Shown: piece by piece, positions 33,508-41,606 of the stretch
Layout of the letters: every line of letters begins with the position of its first letter
Position numbering within the stretch: the stretch's first letter is position 1
Source of the DNA: a bacterium
GTDB taxonomy: Bacteria; Patescibacteriota; Microgenomatia; UBA1406; GWC2-37-13
Length of the DNA stretch: 64,000 nucleotides
Reading direction: 5' to 3'
NCBI GenBank assembly: GCA_021796235.1
Contig: JAJYOJ010000003.1
Span: 33,402-97,401, forward strand
Notes under the pieces: generated by a model
Told to the model about the DNA's origin: nothing
What the model saw: only the letters and a program-made list of their open reading frames with translations
Databases searched by the model: none
Translations under genes and position numbers: made by a program

Positions 33508-34635
33508 ATGAAACTGGTTCTTATTGGAATTCAAGGATCGGGAAAATCAACTCAAGGAAATCTGTTATCAAGACAGTTGAAAATTCCTTATCTTTCTACC
33601 GGCCACATTTTTAGGGAAATCGCTAAGGAAAAGACTGACTTAGGACGTTATATAAAAGAAACAATGAATGCGGGATGGCTCATTCCGGACGACAAAACTA
33701 TAGAAATTGTCAATGACTATTTATCTAGACCTGAATACAAAAAAGGCTATATTCTCGATGGATTTCCGAGAACTCTTTTGCAGGCAAAAAAATTCAAAAA
33801 TAATGTTGATAAAGTAATCTATCTTAAAGTTCCAAAACAGGAGGCGCTTTGGAGACTTTTCCATAGGGATGATACTCAAAGAGCTGATGAGACATTGCCG
33901 GCTTTGAAAAAACGTATAGATCTATTTCATAAATTTACTGAGCCGGTTGTCAACTATTACGATCTTGAAAAAAAACTCATGGTTATCGATGGTACCAAAT
34001 CGATTGAAGAGGTCAATGAGGAGATATTAAAGAGCGTAGGTAAGCAACTTATTAAAAACCAGATAACCTCTTGGGAACTGAAAAATAAAACTTTGATTGC
34101 AATTGTCGGTTTGCCCGGATCCGGAAAAACAGTAGCGGCAAACTTTTTCAAAGAGAAAGGGTTGCCGGTAGTTAATTTTGGAAAAATTATAATTGAATAT
34201 ATTGACAAAAATCATCTGGAACATTCAGAAGAAGTTCACAAAAAAGTGAGGGAAGCTATGCGGGCAAAACATGGTATAGAAGCATTGGCGGTTTTAAACG
34301 AGCAAAAGATTAAACAAGCATTAGACAAGAATATGATAGCGATTATTGATGGAATGCGCTCTTGGGAAGAATATATTTACCTTAAAAAAAAGTTTCCTGA
34401 AGTGAGATTAGTAATAGTTGCGCTTTTCGCAGATAAAGAAACACGCTATAGGCGTATCGCAGAGAGCAAACATCGCCACATCGTTTATGGAGAAAAAAGA
34501 GATATTAATGAACTTGTTGGTATAAATATGGGACCAACAATTGCCTTTGCTGATTTTTTGATTAAAAACAATTTTTCAATTGAAGATTTTTACAACAAAT
34601 TAGAAGCTGTATATAGAAGCATTTATTTTTCATAA
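33508..34635 (+). CDS. adk: Adenylate kinase fused to a second UPF0200-like P-loop kinase domain
   Basis: 375 residues, nearly twice a normal Adk. Residues about 1-185 are adenylate kinase (AMP + ATP to 2 ADP): GIQGSGKSTQGN, LSTGHIFREIA, LDGFPRTLLQA and a minimal LID (HRDDTQRADETLPALKKR) without zinc cysteines. Residues about 193-375 form a second P-loop domain: IAIVGLPGSGKTVAANFF, VVNFGKIIIEY, MRAKHGIEALAVL and IIDGMRSWEEYIYL, resembling the archaeal UPF0200/dephospho-CoA-kinase-like group. The position between rpmG and map is the classic adk site. The role of the second domain is unknown. Confidence 0.85.
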   Translation: MKLVLIGIQGSGKSTQGNLLSRQLKIPYLSTGHIFREIAKEKTDLGRYIKETMNAGWLIPDDKTIEIVNDYLSRPEYKKGYILDGFPRTLLQAKKFKNNVDKVIYLKVPKQEALWRLFHRDDTQRADETLPALKKRIDLFHKFTEPVVNYYDLEKKLMVIDGTKSIEEVNEEILKSVGKQLIKNQITSWELKNKTLIAIVGLPGSGKTVAANFFKEKGLPVVNFGKIIIEYIDKNHLEHSEEVHKKVREAMRAKHGIEALAVLNEQKIKQALDKNMIAIIDGMRSWEEYIYLKKKFPEVRLVIVALFADKETRYRRIAESKHRHIVYGEKRDINELVGINMGPTIAFADFLIKNNFSIEDFYNKLEAVYRSIYFS

Positions 34636-34647
34636 AAGGTATAGTAG

Positions 34648-35400
34648 ATGATAAAACTTAAGAGCGGGGAAGAAATAGCAGTGATGAAAGAAGGCGGTGC
34701 GAGGCTTAAAAAAGTGGTTTCTGAGCTGATTCCAAAGATTAAGGTAGGCGTTACCACAGACTTTATTGACAAAGAAGCCGAAAGATTAATTATAAAAAAT
34801 GGAGGTAGTTCATCGTTTAAGAAGGTGCAGGGTTATCATTGGTCAACGTGTTTGCCTATCAATGAACAGGTTGTGCATACCCCACCAGCGGAGCGTACTT
34901 TGAAAAATGGCGATGTTTTAACTGTTGATATCGGTATGTATTTTAAAGGTTATCACACCGATTATTCTGATACATTTGTGGTTGGTAAAACCGAGAATAA
35001 GGATACTTTAAAATTTTTAGAAACAGGCAGAACTGCATTACGCAAGGCAATTGAGCAGGCCAAAGCCGGTAAAAGACTAGGCGACATATCGGAGACGATT
35101 GAAAAAGAGATCACCAGAAACGGTTATGCGATTACAAAAGAGCTAACCGGACATGGAATAGGAAAAGATCTTCACGAAGATCCATTTATCCCAGGATATC
35201 TAGATATGCCCAAAGATAAAACCTATATGTTAAGACCGGGTTTGGTGATTGCTATTGAGGTTATTTACGCTATGGGTACCGGAAAAATAGCCTATGAGAA
35301 AGGTATCGACTGGTCTATCGTCAGCGCCGACGGAAGTCTGACCGCTTGTTTTGAGCACACGGTCGCTATAACCAAGAAAAACACCTTAATTTTGACGTGA
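34648..35400 (+). CDS. map: Methionine aminopeptidase, type I
   Basis: Removes the initiator Met from nascent proteins. In 250 residues the five metal ligands are readable: D94 (LTVDIG), D105 (HTDYSDTF), H169 (TGHGIG), E204 (AIEVI) and E236 (CFEHTVA); H77 is the catalytic-pocket histidine (VVHTPP). Located between adk and infA as in many bacteria. The 115 nt after it hold the infA leader. Confidence 0.96.
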   Translation: MIKLKSGEEIAVMKEGGARLKKVVSELIPKIKVGVTTDFIDKEAERLIIKNGGSSSFKKVQGYHWSTCLPINEQVVHTPPAERTLKNGDVLTVDIGMYFKGYHTDYSDTFVVGKTENKDTLKFLETGRTALRKAIEQAKAGKRLGDISETIEKEITRNGYAITKELTGHGIGKDLHEDPFIPGYLDMPKDKTYMLRPGLVIAIEVIYAMGTGKIAYEKGIDWSIVSADGSLTACFEHTVAITKKNTLILT

Positions 35401-35408
35401 TTTTATGG

Positions 35409-35414
35409 TACAAT
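35409..35414 (+). promoter_or_regulatory. Extended -10 promoter for leader copy B (infA)
   Basis: TGG-TACAAT on the plus strand ends 9 nt before the conserved leader begins at 35424. Provides a separate start for infA and the alpha-operon genes. Confidence 0.5.
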
Positions 35415-35423
35415 ATACACTTT

Positions 35424-35515
35424 ATGATCCCACTTCATCCAGCTTAAGCTGGATTACGTTCGGGATCATGCCTAACGAAACTTATGATAAACATTAATAT
35501 TTTTAGTGAAGTGGC
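35424..35515 (+). promoter_or_regulatory. Conserved structured leader, copy B (upstream of infA)
   Basis: 92-nt untranslated region matching copy A at 21011-21104 almost throughout. ATGATCCC pairs with GGGATCAT; CCACTTCA pairs with TGAAGTGG, which ends two bases before the infA ATG; a central CCAGC-TTAA-GCTGG hairpin is perfect here but not in copy A. No Shine-Dalgarno sequence other than the GAAGTGG bases is present, so folding could govern start-codon access. Confidence 0.8.
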
Positions 35516-35731
35516 ATGAAAGATAATTTCATTACGGTTGAGGGCGAGGTTGTAGAAAACCTCCCGAATACCCTTTTTCGGATTAAATTAAATGATTCCG
35601 AAAAGGTAATTTTATGTTATTTATCGGGAAAAATGCGAAAAAATTATATCAAAATTTTGCCAGGTGATAAGGTACGGGTTGAAGTTACGCCTTACGATCT
35701 TAATCGCGGCAGGATAATTTATCGAATCTAA
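35516..35731 (+). CDS. infA: Translation initiation factor IF-1
   Basis: OB-fold factor of 71 residues that occupies the ribosomal A site during initiation. [35 protein letters not shown] and [15 protein letters not shown] are canonical. First gene of the alpha-operon segment behind leader copy B; rpmJ follows 1 nt after its stop. Confidence 0.96.
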   Translation: MKDNFITVEGEVVENLPNTLFRIKLNDSEKVILCYLSGKMRKNYIKILPGDKVRVEVTPYDLNRGRIIYRI

Positions 35732-35732
35732 T

Positions 35733-35846
35733 ATGAGAGTAGCAGCATCAATAAAAAAAATGTGTCCAAAATGCAAATTAGTAAAAAGAAAGGGTACGTT
35801 ATATATTGTTTGTTCAAATCCCAAACACAAACAAAAGCAGGGTTAA
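35733..35846 (+). CDS. rpmJ: 50S ribosomal protein L36 (bL36)
   Basis: 37-residue zinc protein starting [14 protein letters not shown], then [20 protein letters not shown], with the C-C-C-H zinc set. Found by reading the gap between infA and rpsM; the ATG follows the infA stop by 1 nt and the TAA precedes the rpsM ATG by 1 nt. Confidence 0.95.
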   Translation: MRVAASIKKMCPKCKLVKRKGTLYIVCSNPKHKQKQG

Positions 35847-35847
35847 T

Positions 35848-36306
35848 ATGGTAAGGTTATTGGGGATTATGCTCCCAGACAATAAATCAATAGAATATAG
35901 TCTGACTCTTTTATATGGAGTCGGATTTCCGGCTTCAAATAAAATTCTAAAGCTCGCAAATATTGATAAAAATAAAAAAGTTTCGAGTCTAAGTGAGGAA
36001 GAGGTAAAAAAAATACTGGCAGTTATTGAAAAAGACTATTTAGTGGAAGGAGAATTACGGGAAGAGGTAAATGGTAATATCAAAAGGTTGCGAGAAATTG
36101 GAAGTTATCGAGGTATAAGGCATGCCAAAGGACTTCCGGTTCGGGGTCAAAGGACCCGATCCAATGCGCGTACGAAAAGGGGTAAACGAAAAACAGTTGG
36201 AGCGCTTCGCAAAGAAGCCTGGGCAAAGATTGAGCAGCAAAAAGTTGGAGGAGCGCCGCAAACGCCACAAGCTCCAACCCCTGGAGCCAGTAAAAGTTCA
36301 GCCTAA
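35848..36306 (+). CDS. rpsM: 30S ribosomal protein S13 (uS13) with extended tail
   Basis: Head protein contacting P-site tRNA. ATG at 35848 (MVRLLGIMLPDNKSIEYSL) gives 152 residues; LREIGSYRGIRHAKGLPVRG and QRTRSNARTKRGK identify it. After the normal end there are about 35 extra residues rich in Gln, Ala and Pro (GGAPQTPQAPTPGA). The frame from 35806 overlaps rpmJ and is rejected. Confidence 0.96.
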   Translation: MVRLLGIMLPDNKSIEYSLTLLYGVGFPASNKILKLANIDKNKKVSSLSEEEVKKILAVIEKDYLVEGELREEVNGNIKRLREIGSYRGIRHAKGLPVRGQRTRSNARTKRGKRKTVGALRKEAWAKIEQQKVGGAPQTPQAPTPGASKSSA

Positions 36307-36311
36307 TTTAT

Positions 36312-36686
36312 ATGCCAAAGAAAAAAACCAAACGAATTTCCGAAAAAGGCAGAATATATATCACTGCGACTTTTAATAACACATTAATTACAGTTGTAGA
36401 CGAAAAGGGTAACCCCTTGGTAGTCGGTTCATGCGGTATGCATGGGTTTGTTGGGACAAGAAAGTCGACCCCTTACGCGGCAACTGTTACTACCGAAGCT
36501 ACCTTAAGAAAAGCCGTCATAGATTATGGTTTGAGAACTGCCGATATATTAGTTAAGGGCATTGGCCCAGGTAGAGAAGCAGCCCTTCGTTCGGTAAAAG
36601 CTTCAGATATTGATATTGCGAAGATTATTGACATTACGCCGGTCCCGCACAATGGGGTGAGGCCGCCAAAAATTAGAAGAGTTTAA
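36312..36686 (+). CDS. rpsK: 30S ribosomal protein S11 (uS11)
   Basis: Platform protein of 124 residues: ITATFNNTLITVVDEKGNP, GTRKSTPYAATVTTE and the end TPVPHNGVRPPKIRRV. The start ATG 36312 is 5 nt after rpsM. Complete. Confidence 0.97.
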   Translation: MPKKKTKRISEKGRIYITATFNNTLITVVDEKGNPLVVGSCGMHGFVGTRKSTPYAATVTTEATLRKAVIDYGLRTADILVKGIGPGREAALRSVKASDIDIAKIIDITPVPHNGVRPPKIRRV

Positions 36687-36689
36687 AAT

Positions 36690-37310
36690 ATGAGATATAC
36701 AGGACCACGCAACAGGCTAGCCAGACGAGAAGGTGTCGATTTGGGTTTGAAGACGCCGGGTTCCAAGTCACATGCTCGTTTGTTAAAAAAACTTAATGTT
36801 AGACCAGGTCAACAAGGACTTAAAGGAAAAAGAAAGATCACTGAGCACGCTACACAGCTTCAGGAGAAGCAGAAATTACGCTATATGTTTGGTTTAAGCG
36901 AGAAACAGTTAAAAAAATATTTTACTTTTTCAATTAAGAAAAAAGGTAACACGGCGGAACATCTGTCAAAGTTTTTAGAGAAAAGACTTGATAATGTTGT
37001 CTACAGACTAGGATTTGCGCCGACTCGCAGTTCGGCACGCCAGTTTGTAACACACGGGCATGTTAAGGTCAATGACAAATTAGTTACAATTCCGTCATAT
37101 CAGTTGAGAGCCAACGATCTTGTGACATTGCGGGACGAAAAAACAACAAAAATTCCCTATGTGGAAAAAAGTTTGGCAAATAAGGATTTACTTTTGCCAA
37201 AATGGTTGGATCGTAAGGCAATAACTGGTAAGTTTTTAACCGAGCCAACCGGCGACCTGATCGGTCAACAGATAAATTTAAGGTTAGTAATTGAGTTCTA
37301 TTCGAGGTAA
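36690..37310 (+). CDS. rpsD: 30S ribosomal protein S4 (uS4)
   Basis: Primary 16S binder; represses the alpha operon in E. coli. 206 residues with RYTGPRNRLARREGVDLGL at the N-terminus (no zinc cysteines), ERLR-type segment and the S4 domain RLDNVVYRLGFAPTRSSAR with HGHVKVNDK. Ends FYSR. Followed by a 39-nt gap before rpoA. Confidence 0.97.
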   Translation: MRYTGPRNRLARREGVDLGLKTPGSKSHARLLKKLNVRPGQQGLKGKRKITEHATQLQEKQKLRYMFGLSEKQLKKYFTFSIKKKGNTAEHLSKFLEKRLDNVVYRLGFAPTRSSARQFVTHGHVKVNDKLVTIPSYQLRANDLVTLRDEKTTKIPYVEKSLANKDLLLPKWLDRKAITGKFLTEPTGDLIGQQINLRLVIEFYSR

Positions 37311-37349
37311 ATCATTAATTATTATTTAAAAGTTAATTATATAGATCAT

Positions 37350-38276
37350 ATGGTTACGCCAAATTTTGTAACACGCCATGAAGGATTGACCCAAAATTAC
37401 GGGAAATTTATTATCGAGCCTCTGCCAACGAGTTTTGGCCACAGCTTGGGAAACAGTTTAAGACGGAGCCTTTTAGCGTCTTTAAAAGGAACGGCAATAA
37501 CTGGCGTCAAAATTGATGGTGCCGACCATATATTTGAGACACTGCCCGGCATCCGGGAGTCCGCGCTCGATCTGATTTTGAATCTTAAACAATTGAGATT
37601 TAAGTCGACTGGGGAAGGGCCTTTTAAGGTAAAATTAGAAGTCAAAGGGGCAAAAAAACTTTACGGTAAGGATGTCGAAGGCGAAGCGGAAGTCGTTAAT
37701 AAAGACCTATATTTAGGCGAGATTACTGATCCGAAAAAGAAACTTGAGATTGAGATGAAAGTCGAGGTAGGTTATGGTTATGCTGCTTCCGAAGACATAG
37801 AGAATAAGGAGAGTGGATATATTGCCGTTGACGCATTCTTCTCACCCATTAAAAAGGTTAATTTCAAGGTTGAGGAAGCAAGAGTCGGGAGGAAGAGCAA
37901 TCTTGATAGACTCATCCTAGAAGTCTGGACAGATGGCAGTATAAATCCCGAAGAAGCGGTTCGTCAGGCCGCGGTCGAACTTTCCGAGTATTTTAAATTT
38001 ATTTTATCTGGCCAAGACACTCCAGAGAATAAAGTTGAAAAAACCGGGGAAGAGTTAAAACAGGAAGAGATCGACAGAAAACTTTACGAGGTAATTATTG
38101 ACGAATTAAATTTGCCATCGCGGGTAATCAATGCACTTTTGCGAGAAAATATTGAAACGGTGGCTGATCTGATAAAAGCTGGACGTGAAAAACTTACGAC
38201 AATGAAAGGTGTAGGTAAAAAGTCAATTGAGCTTATCGAAGCTGAACTTAAAAAAATGGGATTGCAATTAAGTTAA
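37350..38276 (+). CDS. rpoA: RNA polymerase alpha subunit
   Basis: Assembles RNA polymerase through its N-terminal domain (GHSLGNSLRRSLLASLKGTA, then GYGYAASEDIENKE) and contacts UP elements or activators through the C-terminal domain (LNLPSRVINALLRENIETV, MKGVGKKSIELIEAEL). 308 residues, normal architecture. Gene order rpsD-rpoA-rplQ is the usual one. Confidence 0.97.
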   Translation: MVTPNFVTRHEGLTQNYGKFIIEPLPTSFGHSLGNSLRRSLLASLKGTAITGVKIDGADHIFETLPGIRESALDLILNLKQLRFKSTGEGPFKVKLEVKGAKKLYGKDVEGEAEVVNKDLYLGEITDPKKKLEIEMKVEVGYGYAASEDIENKESGYIAVDAFFSPIKKVNFKVEEARVGRKSNLDRLILEVWTDGSINPEEAVRQAAVELSEYFKFILSGQDTPENKVEKTGEELKQEEIDRKLYEVIIDELNLPSRVINALLRENIETVADLIKAGREKLTTMKGVGKKSIELIEAELKKMGLQLS

Positions 38277-38285
38277 CAAAATTTT

Positions 38286-38681
38286 ATGAGGCACGGAGTA
38301 AAAAAAATTAAATTCAAGCAGGGAAAAGACGCCAACGAGATGTTAATGAGAAAACTCGTGGTTAATTTTTTGGCCCATGGAAAATTGACTACCACAACTA
38401 GCAGAGCCAAAGTTTTAAAATCATTGGTCGAGGCATACGTCGAAAAGGCCAAGGAGAAAAAAGAAGCCAACAAAAATTTTTTACTGAGTAAACTTGGCGA
38501 TCGCCAATTGGTAAAAAAACTTTTTTTGGAGGTTGGTCCGGTTTTTAAAACACGGGCCGGCGGCTGTGTTAAATTATCAAAACTTAATGAGAGAACTTCC
38601 GATGGGGCCATAGTCTCAAAGTTGGAATGGGTTCAACCGATAGTCGTCGAGACCAAGCCGACCAAACCGGTAGAAAAATAA
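38286..38681 (+). CDS. rplQ: 50S ribosomal protein L17 (bL17)
   Basis: Tunnel-exit protein, 131 residues. MRHGVKKIKFKQGKDANEM followed by LMRKLVVNFLAHGKLTTTTS are the family start (normally MRHRKxGRKLGR), with the Arg-rich part partly replaced. A Lys/Pro tail ends it. Confidence 0.93.
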   Translation: MRHGVKKIKFKQGKDANEMLMRKLVVNFLAHGKLTTTTSRAKVLKSLVEAYVEKAKEKKEANKNFLLSKLGDRQLVKKLFLEVGPVFKTRAGGCVKLSKLNERTSDGAIVSKLEWVQPIVVETKPTKPVEK

Positions 38682-38685
38682 TCTT

Positions 38686-39123
38686 ATGGTTAGGACTAAA
38701 ATATCAACAAAAGCAGTTTCAGAAAAAAGCCTAAAAAGACAATGGCACGAGGTCGATGTGTCAGGCAAAGTTTTGGGTAGAATTGTCCCGGAGATTGTAA
38801 AGCTACTGCAGGGTAAGAATAAAGTAACGTATGTTCCTTATCTTGACGCAGGCGATTACGTCGTTATAGTAAATGCCAAAAAAATTAAGTTAACCGGCAG
38901 AAAATTAAGCACAAAAACCTATACTTATTATTCAGGTTATCCGGGAGGACTAAGAACAGTTAAAGCCGGGGACCTCCTTGAGCAGAATCCTGCCGAGATT
39001 ATTAAACATGCAGTCCTTGGAATGCTGCCAAAAAATAAACTTAGGGACAGAAGAATTGCTAGGTTACATATTTTTGCAGATGGATCTCATCCCTATAAAG
39101 ATAAGTTTTCAGCTAAAAGTTAA
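38686..39123 (+). CDS. rplM: 50S ribosomal protein L13 (uL13)
   Basis: Early-assembly 23S binder of 145 residues. WHEVDVSGKVLGRIVPEIV, DYVVIVNAKKIKLTGRK, and YSGYPGGLRTV, HAVLGMLPKNKLRDRRI confirm it. Paired with rpsI after a 29-nt gap with a small hairpin. Confidence 0.96.
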   Translation: MVRTKISTKAVSEKSLKRQWHEVDVSGKVLGRIVPEIVKLLQGKNKVTYVPYLDAGDYVVIVNAKKIKLTGRKLSTKTYTYYSGYPGGLRTVKAGDLLEQNPAEIIKHAVLGMLPKNKLRDRRIARLHIFADGSHPYKDKFSAKS

Positions 39124-39138
39124 TCGTCCTTTAGACGA
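39124..39138. other. Small hairpin between rplM and rpsI
   Basis: TCGTC pairs with GACGA around a CTTTA loop, followed by AAAATTTAAA rather than a T-run. Too weak for a terminator; might be a processing or protein-binding site. Low confidence. Confidence 0.25.
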
Positions 39139-39152
39139 AAATTTAAATAAAT

Positions 39153-39608
39153 ATGCCAAAAAAAGCAAAAAGTTTAAAATATTACGAAGCAGTCGGCCGA
39201 AGAAAAGAGTCGAGAGCCAGAGTTAGACTTTATATCCTTGATAAAGAAAAAGTAGTGACAATTGACGGCAACAAGATAAAAGCAGGTGAAATTTATCTTA
39301 ACTCGAAACCAATCGGGGAAACTTTTGTGCAGGAATACGAAAAATTACAATATTTGAAACCTCTTACTCTTACAAGTAATTTAGCTCGATTTGCAATATC
39401 AATTTTATCCGAAGGTGGAGGAAAAACTGGCCAGCTTGAAGCAATTGTCCATGGTTTGGCTAGATCTTTGGACAAAGTAGATAAAGACGCTTACCACACA
39501 ACTTTAAAAAAGCAAAAACTACTCACCAGAGACCCGCGAACCCGTGAAAGGCGGAAAGTCGGGCATGCTGGTCGGGCCAGACGAGCCAAGCAGTCTCCGA
39601 AACGATAA
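39153..39608 (+). CDS. rpsI: 30S ribosomal protein S9 (uS9)
   Basis: P-site protein of 151 residues: YYEAVGRRKESRARVRLY, GGGKTGQLEAIVHGLARSL, and the end KVGHAGRARRAKQSPKR with the C-terminal KR reaching the P-site tRNA. Last gene of the ribosomal cluster. Confidence 0.97.
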   Translation: MPKKAKSLKYYEAVGRRKESRARVRLYILDKEKVVTIDGNKIKAGEIYLNSKPIGETFVQEYEKLQYLKPLTLTSNLARFAISILSEGGGKTGQLEAIVHGLARSLDKVDKDAYHTTLKKQKLLTRDPRTRERRKVGHAGRARRAKQSPKR

Positions 39609-39610
39609 TA

Positions 39611-39616
39611 TATAAT
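39611..39616 (+). promoter_or_regulatory. Leaderless-type promoter of the glycan gene cluster
   Basis: Perfect TATAAT just after the rpsI stop and 6 nt before the ATG at 39623; marks the change from ribosomal to surface-glycan transcription. Confidence 0.55.
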
Positions 39617-39622
39617 CAAGTT

Positions 39623-40495
39623 ATGGTTGATATTTCGGTCATAATTCCTTCTTATAACACTAAAGAAATAACTTTAAGGTGTTTAAATATATTATTAGAT
39701 AATCTATCCGTAAGCTCTTTGAGCTATGAAGTTATTGTGGTTGATAACGCATCAAAGGACGGGAGCCAACAGCAAATCTCAAAACTCAAATCTCAAAACT
39801 CAAATCTCAAAACTATTTTTAATAAAAAAAATATTGGTTTTGGCGCTGCCAATAATCAGGCGGCTAAAACTGCAGCCGGCAAATTCATTTTGTTTCTTAA
39901 TTCCGATGTACTCGTTAAAGGCGTAGATTTTTCTGAGCTGGTTAGTTATCTTGAACAAAATACGGATGTTGGTGTTCTAACGGTTGAATTAATTCGACCA
40001 TCAGGAAAGCGTGACCTTGCTTGTCATAGAGGCTTTCCGACTCTTTGGAGATCATTATGTTACTTTACAAAACTTGAGCAATTATTTGGCAATTTTCCGT
40101 TCTTGAACAGAATATTTGGCGGATACCATCTCACCTATTTAGATAAAGATATCATTCAAGAAATTGATTCTCCAAGTGGGGCATTTTATTTAGTGCAGAG
40201 TTCACTTTTTAAAGAAGTCAACGGTTTCGACAAAGAATTTTTTATGTATGGAGAAGACTTGGATTTATCTTTTAGAATCAAAGAAAAAGGGAAGAAGATT
40301 GTTTTCTATCCTAAATTCAAAGCCCTGCATTTAAAATATCAAAGCGGGCTACAAAAAAATGATAGCGAGACGAGAACGCTTATGAAAAAATATTTCTACG
40401 ACGCAATGAAGATTTTTTATCAAAAACACTATGCAGATCATTACCCGGATTTTTTTAATTCCGTTGTTTATTTTTTGATCGACCTTAAAACATGA
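39623..40495 (+). CDS. Glycosyltransferase family 2, rhamnosyltransferase-like
   Basis: Cytoplasmic GT-A enzyme of 290 residues. VIIPSYNTKEITLRCL, VIVVDNASKDGS, FLNSDVLV (DxD site) and GAFYLVQSSLF with EDLDLSFRIKEKGK follow the WbbL-like pattern. The stretch SKLKSQNSNLKT (about residues 53-64) is encoded by a 14-bp tandem repeat inserted in the gene. First gene of the cluster; overlaps the next by 4 bp. Rhamnose as donor is suggested by rmlB/rmlD elsewhere in the window but not shown. Confidence 0.85.
   Translation: MVDISVIIPSYNTKEITLRCLNILLDNLSVSSLSYEVIVVDNASKDGSQQQISKLKSQNSNLKTIFNKKNIGFGAANNQAAKTAAGKFILFLNSDVLVKGVDFSELVSYLEQNTDVGVLTVELIRPSGKRDLACHRGFPTLWRSLCYFTKLEQLFGNFPFLNRIFGGYHLTYLDKDIIQEIDSPSGAFYLVQSSLFKEVNGFDKEFFMYGEDLDLSFRIKEKGKKIVFYPKFKALHLKYQSGLQKNDSETRTLMKKYFYDAMKIFYQKHYADHYPDFFNSVVYFLIDLKT
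39774..39815 (+). repeat. 14-bp tandem repeat inside a glycosyltransferase gene
   Basis: AAATCTCAAAACTC occurs twice exactly and a third time with one change at the last base. The unit is not a multiple of three but three copies (42 bp) are, so the frame is kept. Confidence 0.8.
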
Positions 40496-41586
40496 AGAGA
40501 ATAGGTATTGACGCACGGCTCTATTTCCAAACAGGAGTTGGGGTTTACACCAGGAACTTTCTCCATTTTTTGGAAGAAATAGAAGAAAAAAACTTGCAAT
40601 TCTATGTTTATATTCTTGAAAAGGATTCAGACAACATCCATTTCAGCAATAAAAATTTTGTGAAAAGAGAAATTCCTTACTATTGGCACAGTTTTTCCGA
40701 ACAGGTTGGGTTTTTAAACGTTTTAAATCAAGACAAACTTGATCTCATGCACTTTACGTATTTTAGTCACCCGGTTTTCTATAAACAGAAATTTATCGCA
40801 ACAATTCATGATACAACACCGCTTGTTTTTAAAACAGGAAGGGCCTCGGCAAAAAATCGGCTCATTTACGAACTCAAATATAGAGTTTTCAAATATGTTT
40901 TAGCATCTCAGATAAAGAATGCAGACGCAATAATCACTCCGTCGATAGCTGTCAAAAATGAACTAATTGATTTCTACGGGAAGCAATTTGAAAATAAAAT
41001 TAACCCAATCTACGAAGGTATTAATTACGAGTTAATTGACGGAGCGGAAAATACTATGCTTAAAAAAAGGTTTGACTCGCCCTTCTTTCTTTACGTGGGC
41101 AATTTTTATCCGCATAAAAACGTTGAAAAATTAATTGAGGCGTTTAGTAAATTAAAAACTGCCACGAAACTAATTCTTGTCGGTCCGCAAGATTTCTTCG
41201 CTAAACGTTTGGGTCAATTAGTTGATAAATTGAGTCTTAAAAACAGAATAGTTTTTTATCATAATTCGGAAGTGAGCGACTTGATTTTTTTTTATAAAAA
41301 TGCCGAGGCGCTTATTCACCCATCCTTATCCGAAGGTTTCGGTTTGCCGCTAGTTGAGGCTGCCTATTTCAATCTGCCGATTATAGCCTCGGATATTCCA
41401 GTGTTCCATGAACTTTTAGACGGAAATTATCAAAAATTAGACCCAAAAAATGTTAAAGATATAACGAATAAGATTAATGAGTTTTTAAAAACAAAAAAAG
41501 TCGTTGACTATAAAAAATTACTAAAGAAATACTCATTTAAGAAAATGACCCGGGACACCCTAAGGGTGTACTTAGAGAATTTATAA
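40492..41586 (+). CDS. Glycosyltransferase family 4
   Basis: GT-B enzyme of 364 residues. N-terminal IGIDARLYFQTGVGVYTRNF, linker FLYVGNFYPHKNVEKLIEAF, and the donor-site segment HPSLSEGFGLPLVEAA (EX7E-type) identify a retaining GT4. ATG overlaps the preceding GT2 stop by 4 bp. Mannosyl- or related transfer is plausible with manC nearby. Confidence 0.88.
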   Translation: MKRIGIDARLYFQTGVGVYTRNFLHFLEEIEEKNLQFYVYILEKDSDNIHFSNKNFVKREIPYYWHSFSEQVGFLNVLNQDKLDLMHFTYFSHPVFYKQKFIATIHDTTPLVFKTGRASAKNRLIYELKYRVFKYVLASQIKNADAIITPSIAVKNELIDFYGKQFENKINPIYEGINYELIDGAENTMLKKRFDSPFFLYVGNFYPHKNVEKLIEAFSKLKTATKLILVGPQDFFAKRLGQLVDKLSLKNRIVFYHNSEVSDLIFFYKNAEALIHPSLSEGFGLPLVEAAYFNLPIIASDIPVFHELLDGNYQKLDPKNVKDITNKINEFLKTKKVVDYKKLLKKYSFKKMTRDTLRVYLENL

Positions 41587-41606
41587 CTAAAAAAATAAAT
41601 TTAACT

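Noticed and set aside
36122..36376. Lys/Arg-rich frame overlapping rpsM and rpsK
   Set aside because: Frame shadow of two well-identified ribosomal genes.
39774..39815. Tandem repeat considered as CRISPR
   Set aside because: 14-bp units without spacers inside a conserved coding frame, and no cas genes in the window.
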